Of a stretch of 15,193 nucleotides of DNA, positions 1 to 6,645 are shown in pieces. Source of the stretch: Gammaproteobacteria bacterium RIFCSPHIGHO2_12_FULL_38_11. Its GTDB lineage: Bacteria > Pseudomonadota > Gammaproteobacteria > Coxiellales > Coxiellaceae. Each line of letters starts with the position of its first letter. Position 1 is the first letter of the stretch. A program made the position numbers and the translations under genes. The notes beneath the pieces are model-generated. The model was not told the DNA's origin. It did not search any database and saw only the letters and a list, made by a program, of their open reading frames with translations. The stretch is from NCBI GenBank assembly GCA_001801515.1, contig MGXX01000085.1, positions 38,049 to 53,241 of the forward strand. Direction: 5' to 3'.

Positions 1-1001
1 GCCAATAAGGGCGGAAATTGATATATCAGTGTAATCGGCCCGAACAACTGGTTCAGCATATAAAAAGAAAATCCAATTAATACGCCAGCTAATAAACGCA
101 ATCCTGTTGTTGCACTGCGAAATGACCCAAAAACAAAAGGTACAGCCAATCCAATTAATACTAACGAAGTGATAGGCTGCAATAACCGCTGCCAAAACGT
201 AAACACATAATGACTCACACCCAATCCAACTGCGTTTCGATAGCGGATAGTCTGGTAAAGTGCCTGTAACGTTTGTTCTCCAGAAACTGTTTTCATTTCT
301 ATCTGAAGCTCAGGTTGAAATACAAGATGCATACCCGCTTCCTGCTCTTTTTTTATTTCAATGCGTTGGTTCTCAAAAATAGTTTCCTTGAGATGCGATA
401 ATGTCCACTGACCTTGCGACAATTCGCCTGATTCTGCTGCTGTTGCATTTTCTAAACGGCCATTTGATCCAAAATGATATCGCGTAATATCAAGCATTTC
501 ATCCTGATTTGTTAATTCACCAATATGCGTGTAACTTTTTCCTTGATGCAACCAAATAGAATTTAACAACGCATTATTTTGTGGTGGATACAAGGCATTT
601 TGTTGCATGAGGGCTGACGCTTGTTGCCACACGGGGCCTATTCCCTCACCGATAGCAGTAACAATAATAATCATTAAAAAAGCGGTTTTTATAACACTTC
701 CCATCATTCGAATAATCGATACCCCTGATGCGCGCATAACGATTAATTGACTCGATGAAGACAATCGACTCAATCCAATTAATGCACCTAAAAATCCCGC
801 AATGGGAAATAATTGATAAAATTGCGCTGGAATTTGCATCAACACAAATACCAATGCGCGCACCATGGAATAATGTTGTTGCCCGACAAAATGAAATTGC
901 GCAATCAAAGATAAAAAACTTTGAATGCCTACAATAATAGCACTCACAACAAGCGTAGAAAAAATAATCGCGCGGCCAATGTAACGATCTAATATTTTCA
1001 T
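1..1001 (-). CDS. lptG: LPS export ABC transporter permease LptG (3' end off the window)
   Basis: LptG is one of the two inner-membrane permease subunits of the LptB2FG transporter, which extracts lipopolysaccharide from the inner membrane and feeds it to the LptC-LptA bridge. The visible 333 codons start MKILDRYIGRAIIFSTLVVS, matching the family's LDRYIG opening. A hydrophobic N-terminal segment, a PIAGFLGALIGL membrane segment and a SSSQLIVMRASGVS cytoplasmic coupling segment follow. A periplasmic beta-rich region comes next, then C-terminal membrane helices ending at FGPITLIYQFPPLL. About 25 residues are missing at the left edge compared with the usual length near 360. The ATG at 1001-999 overlaps the TGA of lptF (1000-998), giving an ATGA overlap that implies translational coupling. 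Identification by recalled family sequence is firm. Confidence 0.95.
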   Translation of the reverse strand, partial: MKILDRYIGRAIIFSTLVVSAIIVGIQSFLSLIAQFHFVGQQHYSMVRALVFVLMQIPAQFYQLFPIAGFLGALIGLSRLSSSSQLIVMRASGVSIIRMMGSVIKTAFLMIIIVTAIGEGIGPVWQQASALMQQNALYPPQNNALLNSIWLHQGKSYTHIGELTNQDEMLDITRYHFGSNGRLENATAAESGELSQGQWTLSHLKETIFENQRIEIKKEQEAGMHLVFQPELQIEMKTVSGEQTLQALYQTIRYRNAVGLGVSHYVFTFWQRLLQPITSLVLIGLAVPFVFGSFRSATTGLRLLAGVLIGFSFYMLNQLFGPITLIYQFPPLL

Positions 1002-2122
1002 CCGCCATTCCTTGAAAATAATTTTTGAATTCGCAGCCAACCCACACGATACAACATTAAAATAATTGCCAAGCCTAGTCCTGCGCCATGCACCCACCAC
1101 ATACCCCACGTCGCTGACAATTTTCCTTCTGAAATCCACGAACGTGAGAGAAAAATCAAATCTGCATAGCTGATATAAATTAAAATAGCTGGAAATAATT
1201 GTGTAAATTTTCCATACCGCGGGCGCACCTCACCCAACGGCACCGCCAATAATGCAAAAATCATCACGGAAATAGGCATCGCCATGCGCCATTGTAATTC
1301 TGCAGCCGCATTTTTATTCTGCGGACTCATCGACCACAATTTTGCAAAAGAATAATATTGTATGGCATTCGGCGTTGGAATGTCATTCACAGTTAATCGT
1401 GCACCATATTTCTCAAACCGTAATATTTGATAGTTTTTTTCACCCGGTACACCTGAATAACGGTAGCCGTTTTTGAAAATAATGTAATGCCCTTGCAGAT
1501 TTAGAAAATTTCTTTCAACTGCTGATTTTGCAACAATGACACTCCATTTTTTTTGCGTGGGGTCGTCACTGTTTTTCGCGCGTTGTGCAAGAAAAACGTC
1601 CTGTAACGCGATATGGTCATGTACTTTTGCTGCATAAAAAACAACAGGGTTTTCATGTGCTTTTCCCAAAACCATAAAACGACCTGGAATAACTTGTTCG
1701 ACAGAAGCCGTCACAGCGGCTTTGTTTAACATCGTATTAATTTCACCCTGCGCTTTTGGAACAATAGATCCCATCAACCAAGCAACGATTACTGCAACGA
1801 AAAATGCAATTATCAATATCATTCGCGTTATTTTCGCACGGCTAACACCACAGGCTGAAAGCACGGTCATTTCAGATTCAAGGTGCATACGACTCAAGGT
1901 CAATATAACGCCTAAATATAACCCAAGCGGCAACACATAGGGCAATAATAAGGGAATTTGCAACATAATCACATGTAAAATCTGTGTTGCCGGTATTTGC
2001 CCCAATGCGGCACGTTGCAAAAACTGCAACGATTGATTTGTTACGAAAATAACCAACAGCAATAAGGTCGCCGCCACCAGTGTTGTTAAAATTTCTTTTG
2101 TGAGGTAACGAAAAATTATCAC
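998..2122 (-). CDS. lptF: LPS export ABC transporter permease LptF
   Basis: LptF partners LptG in the LptB2FG lipopolysaccharide exporter of the inner membrane. From the GTG at 2122 the protein is 374 residues and begins (M)IIFRYLTKEILTTLVAATLL, the expected LptF opening, followed by a long membrane helix. A second membrane region (LLLPYVLPLGLYLGVILTLS), the coupling segment with SEMTVLSACGVS, a periplasmic beta-jellyroll region and three C-terminal helices (one containing VPLGEVRPRYGKF) follow. An upstream in-frame start at 2179 would add 19 residues with no counterpart in the family, so I reject it. A TTG at 2128 has an AAAGG six bases upstream and is a real alternative to the GTG. The gene is first in a two-gene operon with lptG and diverges from valS. 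Confidence 0.94.
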   Translation of the reverse strand: MIIFRYLTKEILTTLVAATLLLLVIFVTNQSLQFLQRAALGQIPATQILHVIMLQIPLLLPYVLPLGLYLGVILTLSRMHLESEMTVLSACGVSRAKITRMILIIAFFVAVIVAWLMGSIVPKAQGEINTMLNKAAVTASVEQVIPGRFMVLGKAHENPVVFYAAKVHDHIALQDVFLAQRAKNSDDPTQKKWSVIVAKSAVERNFLNLQGHYIIFKNGYRYSGVPGEKNYQILRFEKYGARLTVNDIPTPNAIQYYSFAKLWSMSPQNKNAAAELQWRMAMPISVMIFALLAVPLGEVRPRYGKFTQLFPAILIYISYADLIFLSRSWISEGKLSATWGMWWVHGAGLGLAIILMLYRVGWLRIQKLFSRNGG

Positions 2123-2236
2123 TGACAATACACGCCTTTTATGGAAAAATGTGTGGCAGAAAAATGCTAAACTTAGCAAGAATCGTAAATCTAGATTCTA
2201 ACAGATTAATTTAATGATATATAAGCAGAAGTGATC
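2123..2236. promoter_or_regulatory. divergent lptF / valS promoter region
   Basis: This AT-rich 114-bp interval must hold the promoters for both lptFG (leftward) and valS (rightward). It contains a near-perfect dyad, TGCTAAACTTAGCA (2165-2178), and a perfect 10-bp palindrome AATCTAGATT (2188-2197). Weak -10-like hexamers occur on both strands (TTTAAT at 2210-2215 plus; TAGAAT reading leftward near 2194-2199), but I see no convincing -35 partner. The promoter assignment follows from position only. Confidence 0.4.
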
Positions 2237-5011
2237 ATGACTGACAATTTAGAAAAAACCTACCAGCCAACCAACATCGAATTTAAGTGGACACACTACT
2301 GGGAAAAAGAAGGCTTATCGCAGCCAAACGACGTGGGTACCCCTTATTGCATCATGTTACCACCCCCGAATGTGACTGGCACATTGCACATGGGCCATGG
2401 TTTTCAACAAACATTGATGGACACGCTTATTCGTTATCATCGCATGCAAGGTGATAATACAGTATGGCAGGCAGGCACAGATCATGCGGGCATTGCCACG
2501 CAAATGCTTGTTGAACGGCAGCTGGCTCAACAAAATATTTCTCGCCATGATATTGGGCGCGATGAATTTTTGAAAAAAGTGTGGGCATGGAAACACCAAT
2601 CCGGTCAAACGATCACCGAGCAAATTCGCCGCCTAGGCGCATCAATCGATTGGACGCGCGAACGTTTTACGATGGATGATAATATTTCACGCGCAACCGT
2701 TGAAGCCTTTGTTCGATTACATGATGAAGGATTAATTTATCGTGGCAAACGCTTGGTAAATTGGGACCCACAATTAAAAACCGCAATTTCTGACTTAGAA
2801 GTATCTACAGAAACAGAAAAATCCCATTTATGGTATATGCGTTATCCTATTTCTGATAGTGCTGAAAAAATAGTTGTTGCAACAACGCGCCCTGAAACGA
2901 TGATGGGCGATACAGCAGTCGCCGTTCACCCTGATGATAAACGTTACCAACATTTAATTGGCAAAAAAGTTTGTCTTCCGCTAACCGATCGATTAATCCC
3001 TATTATCGCAGATGATTCTGTCGACCCTACTTTTGGAACAGGCTGTGTGAAAATTACGCCTGCACATGATTTTAATGATTATGCGATGGGACAACGTCAT
3101 CAACTACCCTTAATCAATATCATGACATTAGATGCCACATTAAATGAGCAGGTGCCAGAAAAATATCGTGGGCTTGATCGTTTTGTTGCACGTAAAAAAA
3201 TTATTGCAGATTTATCAGCACTGGATTTAATTGAAAAAATAACAGACCATGAAAACAATATTCCACGCGGCGATCGCTCGGGTGTGATTGTCGAACCGTT
3301 GTTAACAGACCAATGGTTTGTCAAAATGGACGCCATGGCAAAGGTAGCCGTCATCGCTTTTGAAAAAGGTGAAATTGAATTTGTTCCTGAAAATTGGGGT
3401 AAAACGTATTTACAATGGTTGGAGAATATTCAAGACTGGTGCATTAGCCGACAATTATGGTGGGGACATCGCATCCCTGTTTGGTATGACGATAAAGGTA
3501 ATCATTATGTCGGCTTACATGAAGCCGACGTGCGTGAACGCTATGATTTAAGCAATAATATTGAACTTGAGCAAGACAATGATGTTTTAGACACGTGGTT
3601 TTCATCAGCTTTATGGCCTTTTGCCACATTAGGCTGGCCTGAAAATACAGAAGATCTTCAAACATTTTACCCAACCAACGTATTGGTTACCGGTTTTGAT
3701 ATTATCTTCTTCTGGGTTGCACGCATGGCGATGTTTGGCCTGAAATTCATGGGAAAAGTGCCCTTTAAACAAGTGTACATAACCGGCTTAATCCGTGATT
3801 CTCAAGGTCAAAAAATGTCAAAATCAAAAGGAAATATTTTAGATCCCATTGATTTAATCGATGGGATTACACTCCCTGATTTATTAGAAAAACGCGCTGC
3901 TGGCTTAATGCAACCCAAAATGGCAAAAGCAATTGCCAAACAAACTGAAAAAGATTTTCCTGAAGGCATTCCTGCCAGTGGCACAGATGCATTACGATTT
4001 ACTTTTTGCGCATTGGCTTCAACCGGCCGCAATATTAATTTTGATATGGCGCGACTAACGGGGTATCGCAATTTTTGCAATAAAATTTGGAATGGAACAC
4101 GCTTTATATTAATGAATATCGGTGATTGCGATTTAAATAACAAGGAACAAATATTATCGATTTCAGATAAATGGATAGTTCATCAGTTGCACCATACCAT
4201 CACACAAATACAACATGCATTTGCAAAATATCGCTTTGATGAAATTGCAAAATTATTATATGAATTTATTTGGAATGATTATTGCGATTGGTATTTAGAG
4301 TTTGCTAAATGTGATTTAGCTCGAGAAAATAGTACTGACAATGAATCACGCGGGACAAAATACACATTGCTTTCTGTTTGGGAAATGGTGATGCGTTTAT
4401 TACATCCTTTAATGCCTTTTATCACAGAAGAAATTTGGCAGATCATAGCACCAATGATCCAGATGAAAGACTGTGACAGCATTATGATTGCAGCTTATCC
4501 AACAGCCAATCAAAAGAAAATAGATCTTATTGCTTTTGCGGAAGTTGTTCGTATAAAAAAAATCATCACTGATATTCGCAATCTTCGCGGTGAAATGAAT
4601 GTCTCTCCGGCTAAAAAAATCAATGTCATTTTAGATAAAGGCTCGGCATTCGATCATCTCTACTGCAACAACCACAGTCACTACATCAAGACACTTGCGA
4701 AAATAGAAAATATTCGATGGAAAGAGCCAAATGAAACTATTCCAGAATGCGCTACTGCGATTTGCGATCAATTAGAAATATTTATTCCACTTGCCGGATT
4801 AATTGATAAAACCGCTGAATTGGCGCGTCTAAATAAAGAAATTGAAAAGCTTGAAAAAATAAAAATGCAGACAGAAAGTCGATTAAGCAATCCCACCTTC
4901 ACGAAAAAAGCACCCGAAAAAGTAGTGGGTGAAGTCAGAATGCAACTAGAAAATTGTTCACAAACCCTCGAGAAATTACGTGAACAAATCGTACGGATTG
5001 CGCAATTGTAA
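2237..5011 (+). CDS. valS: valine--tRNA ligase
   Basis: Cytoplasmic class I aminoacyl-tRNA synthetase that charges tRNA-Val with valine. At 924 residues from the ATG at 2237 it is close to the usual gammaproteobacterial length of about 950. The HIGH signature appears as HMGH at residues 51-54 inside PPPNVTGTLHMGHG, and the KMSKS loop is at 526-530 within GQKMSKSKGN. Between them lies the CP1 editing domain, including ATTRPETMMGDTAVAVHP and GTGCVKITPAHDFNDY. The segment after KMSKS (LPDLLEKRAAGLMQPKMAKA) is the insertion usual in this group. The anticodon-binding domain follows, and residues from about 865 form the C-terminal coiled-coil tRNA-binding arm. A GTG six bases upstream is also in frame, but the family start MTDNLEKTYQP favours the ATG. 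pepA and holC, which often precede valS, are absent here. Confidence 0.98.
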   Translation: MTDNLEKTYQPTNIEFKWTHYWEKEGLSQPNDVGTPYCIMLPPPNVTGTLHMGHGFQQTLMDTLIRYHRMQGDNTVWQAGTDHAGIATQMLVERQLAQQNISRHDIGRDEFLKKVWAWKHQSGQTITEQIRRLGASIDWTRERFTMDDNISRATVEAFVRLHDEGLIYRGKRLVNWDPQLKTAISDLEVSTETEKSHLWYMRYPISDSAEKIVVATTRPETMMGDTAVAVHPDDKRYQHLIGKKVCLPLTDRLIPIIADDSVDPTFGTGCVKITPAHDFNDYAMGQRHQLPLINIMTLDATLNEQVPEKYRGLDRFVARKKIIADLSALDLIEKITDHENNIPRGDRSGVIVEPLLTDQWFVKMDAMAKVAVIAFEKGEIEFVPENWGKTYLQWLENIQDWCISRQLWWGHRIPVWYDDKGNHYVGLHEADVRERYDLSNNIELEQDNDVLDTWFSSALWPFATLGWPENTEDLQTFYPTNVLVTGFDIIFFWVARMAMFGLKFMGKVPFKQVYITGLIRDSQGQKMSKSKGNILDPIDLIDGITLPDLLEKRAAGLMQPKMAKAIAKQTEKDFPEGIPASGTDALRFTFCALASTGRNINFDMARLTGYRNFCNKIWNGTRFILMNIGDCDLNNKEQILSISDKWIVHQLHHTITQIQHAFAKYRFDEIAKLLYEFIWNDYCDWYLEFAKCDLARENSTDNESRGTKYTLLSVWEMVMRLLHPLMPFITEEIWQIIAPMIQMKDCDSIMIAAYPTANQKKIDLIAFAEVVRIKKIITDIRNLRGEMNVSPAKKINVILDKGSAFDHLYCNNHSHYIKTLAKIENIRWKEPNETIPECATAICDQLEIFIPLAGLIDKTAELARLNKEIEKLEKIKMQTESRLSNPTFTKKAPEKVVGEVRMQLENCSQTLEKLREQIVRIAQL

Positions 5012-5034
5012 AACAGCGTATTCTACTTTATACT
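5006..5034 (+). promoter_or_regulatory. candidate sigma-70 promoter for the small exported protein
   Basis: TTGTAA (5006-5011) and TATACT (5029-5034) are separated by exactly 17 bp. The -35 matches the consensus at 4 of 6 positions and the -10 at 5 of 6. The -35 overlaps the last codons of valS, so the downstream gene can be transcribed independently of valS with a leader of roughly 25 bases. No hairpin plus T-run terminator for valS is visible in the 54-bp gap. Confidence 0.55.
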
Positions 5035-5065
5035 CGACTCTCAAAAAATTAACGAGGATTTTGCT

Positions 5066-5548
5066 ATGCGCACACTTTCAACACTGATTTTTGCAACAAG
5101 CTGTTTTGCAACAAGCGCCTGTTATGCGTTGGTTTCTTGCCCATCAGGCTCAAACAATTCTGATCCAACAAGCGCTGTCTCTTGTGTCATGATTCAAGGT
5201 GGATCACAAAATCATTTTGTTGAACAAAAAATTAGGGGCTTTTCGCAAACCGCAATTGAATGTATGTCTCCTGGTGAAGATGTCTATATGGATAACACAG
5301 ATGTTGCTGAAGGAATCCAAATGGGTGCGTTACACTTAGGAAAAAATACTTTCCAATACTTCCAATGCGCAGATCAAACATGCACAAAAAAGGTGCATTT
5401 GAACACCTATCGATTTAAATTAAGCAAAGTGACTGGCAGCACTACTTACAATGCAAAACCTGCTTATGACACAGTAAGCTTGCTTGATAATTATGGTGTA
5501 ACTTGCACACCTGATGCTGCTTCAAGAAAAGTTGCTTTTTTTATATAG
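5066..5548 (+). CDS. small exported cysteine-containing protein, function unknown
   Basis: A 160-residue protein that I do not recognise. The N-terminus (MRTLSTLIFATSCFATSACYA) is a Sec-type signal peptide with a short basic start and hydrophobic core; cleavage is plausible after Ala21. The TSAC at 16-19 is only a poor lipobox because the aliphatic residue at -3 is missing, so I favour a soluble periplasmic or secreted protein. The mature part has six cysteines (25, 40, 66, 101, 106, 147), enough for three disulfides. It is rich in polar residues and in short beta-like stretches. GAGG at 5054-5057 lies 8 bases before the ATG and supports this start. It sits alone between valS and fur, with a likely promoter of its own, and its stop codon directly abuts a tandem hairpin repeat. 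Confidence 0.85.
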   Translation: MRTLSTLIFATSCFATSACYALVSCPSGSNNSDPTSAVSCVMIQGGSQNHFVEQKIRGFSQTAIECMSPGEDVYMDNTDVAEGIQMGALHLGKNTFQYFQCADQTCTKKVHLNTYRFKLSKVTGSTTYNAKPAYDTVSLLDNYGVTCTPDAASRKVAFFI

Positions 5549-5710
5549 CACGGAAACGCGCCCAAAAGGGTGCGTGCGAATCTCGCGAGGTGCAATATGA
5601 TTATCACAGAAACGCGCCCGGAAGGGTGCGTGCGAATCTTGCGATAAGCAATATAATTATCACAGAAACGCGCCCAAAAGGGTGCGTGCAATACTTGCAA
5701 TACGAATACT
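5549..5710. repeat. three tandem 56-bp units, each with a GC-rich hairpin
   Basis: Units start at 5549, 5605 and 5661, a spacing of exactly 56 bp. The first two are near-identical and the third degrades after about 28 bp. Each begins CAC(A/G)GAAACGCGCCC and contains the stem ACGCGCCC/GGGTGCGT (8 pairs including one G·T) closed by a four-base loop: AAAA in units 1 and 3, GGAA in unit 2. The loop change leaves the stem intact. The first unit starts one base after the stop codon of the upstream gene, and the array ends about 20 bases before the fur start. Unit ends carry -10-like TATGAT or TATAAT (5652-5657). The hairpins lack a following T-run, so they are not classical terminators; they may protect the mRNA 3' end or be a dispersed palindromic element. 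Confidence 0.85.
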
Positions 5711-5730
5711 TCCCGCAGAGGTTTCCCCCC

Positions 5731-6141
5731 ATGGACAATAAAGAACTCAAACGTGCAGGCCTTAAAATAACTGCCCCGCGATTGAAAATTTTAGAACTCT
5801 TGGAAAACGCAAAACCGCATCACGTCAGTGCTGAATCAATTTATCAGCAATTAAAGGAACAAAATAACGACGTAAGTCTTGCGACTGTTTATCGCGTGTT
5901 AACACAATTTGAAACCGCTGGATTAATTCGCCGTCATAATTTTGAAGGGGGTTTTTCTGTATTCGAAATTGAACAAGGCCATCATCATGATCACATGGTT
6001 TGTGAACGATGTGGTGCAGTGAAAGAATTTTTTGACGAGCTCATTGAAAAAAGGCAAGCCGACATCGCCAGAGAATCTGGCTTTCAAATTACCGAACATC
6101 ATCATACAATTTATGGTATTTGTCGCAATTGTATGGCGTAA
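5731..6141 (+). CDS. fur: ferric uptake regulator Fur
   Basis: Fur is a dimeric metal-sensing repressor that binds operators of iron-uptake genes when loaded with Fe(II). The 136-residue length is normal for the family. The winged-helix DNA-binding domain covers about residues 1-85, with the opening ELKRAGLKITAPRLKILELL and the recognition helix in VSLATVYRVLTQFETAGLI. The dimerisation domain carries the metal-binding HHHDH cluster after FEIEQG, a CERCG motif and a C-terminal CRNC motif; the two CxxC pairs form the structural zinc site. AGAGG at 5717-5721 lies 9 bases before the ATG. The frame stays open upstream to 5590, but that extension only translates the 56-bp repeats and is not part of Fur. 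bamE follows 48 bases downstream on the same strand. Confidence 0.97.
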   Translation: MDNKELKRAGLKITAPRLKILELLENAKPHHVSAESIYQQLKEQNNDVSLATVYRVLTQFETAGLIRRHNFEGGFSVFEIEQGHHHDHMVCERCGAVKEFFDELIEKRQADIARESGFQITEHHHTIYGICRNCMA

Positions 6142-6189
6142 CGATATACGCTATCATTCCCCTCAATCAAACCAATCACTGAGCCCATT

Positions 6190-6507
6190 ATGAAATTACT
6201 CCGATTATTTTTAATCCTCATTACCACGAGCCTCTGTGGCTGTGTTTATCATCAGGTTTTTGATCAAGGCAATATTTTAACGCCGGCAAAAACACAATCC
6301 GTTAAAGTAGGCATGTCATCACAAGAAGTGGTTGGCATATTAGGCACACCTGTTCTCGAAAATATTTATGCAGACAATCGATTAGTTTACGTTTACACAC
6401 AACAACCCACTCGCAATAAAACGATCATCACACGCTTTATTGTGACATTTCAAAATAACCATGTGGTGGATGTTAAAACGGATTTACCCAAAATTCCTGC
6501 GATTTAA
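6190..6507 (+). CDS. bamE: outer membrane assembly lipoprotein BamE
   Basis: BamE (SmpA/OmlA) is a small lipoprotein of the BAM complex that inserts beta-barrel proteins into the outer membrane. The 105-residue protein has a lipoprotein signal with lipobox LCGC, giving lipidated Cys18. The SmpA/OmlA domain shows the characteristic QSVKVGMSSQEVVGILGTPV followed by beta strands (NRLVYVYTQQ, RFIVTFQNNHVVDV). Length is near the usual 110. The gene lies 48 bases after fur in the same direction. In several gammaproteobacteria (Pseudomonas, Xanthomonas) omlA/bamE and fur are divergent neighbours, so the adjacency is conserved but the orientation here differs. No rho-independent terminator is obvious just after it. 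Transcription from it converges on the accessory genes to the right. Confidence 0.95.
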   Translation: MKLLRLFLILITTSLCGCVYHQVFDQGNILTPAKTQSVKVGMSSQEVVGILGTPVLENIYADNRLVYVYTQQPTRNKTIITRFIVTFQNNHVVDVKTDLPKIPAI

Positions 6508-6582
6508 AATGCGTCCTTGCGAAGCATAACCTCGATGACAGTTAATTTAGGAACATGTGCGAAAAAACGACGGATAATCAAT

Positions 6583-6628
6583 AAAAAAGCCACTGCATGA
6601 TTCTTCGCACCCACTCACATGGGGGCTT
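6583..6628 (-). terminator. rho-independent terminator after the U-box-like gene (copy 1)
   Basis: Reading leftward, AAGCC (6628-6624) pairs with GGCTT ending in a T6 run (6591-6583). An inner stem of CCCA and TGGG lies within the loop region. It begins six bases past the stop codon at 6634-6636. The same arrangement, with a 9-base shorter loop, follows the 939-aa gene at 11935-11972, and the conservation supports function. Confidence 0.65.
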
Positions 6629-6645
6629 CTGTGTTAATTTGCTGG
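6605..6645. repeat. 41-bp 3'-end module, copy 1
   Basis: This 41-bp stretch is identical to 11949-11989. On the minus strand it encodes the last residues PAN plus the stop codon of the 601-aa gene, then continues through the 5' arm and inner hairpin of the terminator. The second copy lies after the 939-aa ankyrin gene, separated from its coding region only by the inserted inverted-repeat element. Two otherwise unlike genes therefore share one gene-end cassette. Confidence 0.9.

Noticed and set aside
646..1047. Minus-strand 133-codon ORF rich in Cys and Tyr
   Set aside because: It is an out-of-frame shadow of lptG, whose own frame shows full LptG features and an ATGA overlap with lptF.
2123..2179. 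Longer lptF starting at 2179
   Set aside because: The 19 extra residues do not match LptF. The family opening IIFRYL begins right at the GTG at 2122.
5596..5664. Fur boxes in the repeats (TGATTATCA at 5598-5606, TAATTATCA at 5654-5662)
   Set aside because: Only the central nine bases resemble the Fur box; the flanks do not fit the 19-bp consensus, so autoregulation is not supported by this alone.
5549..5710. CRISPR array
   Set aside because: Only three contiguous tandem units without distinct spacers, no cas genes, and the third unit is degenerate.
5590..5730. Upstream extension of the fur reading frame by 47 codons
   Set aside because: The extension translates the 56-bp hairpin repeats, has no counterpart in Fur proteins, and the ATG at 5731 has a good AGAGG site and the normal family start.
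6553..6575. Possible remnant of the inverted-repeat element (TGTGCGAAAA followed by AACGACG)
   Set aside because: The matches are short and in AT-rich sequence, with no terminal ends or duplication. Chance similarity is as likely.
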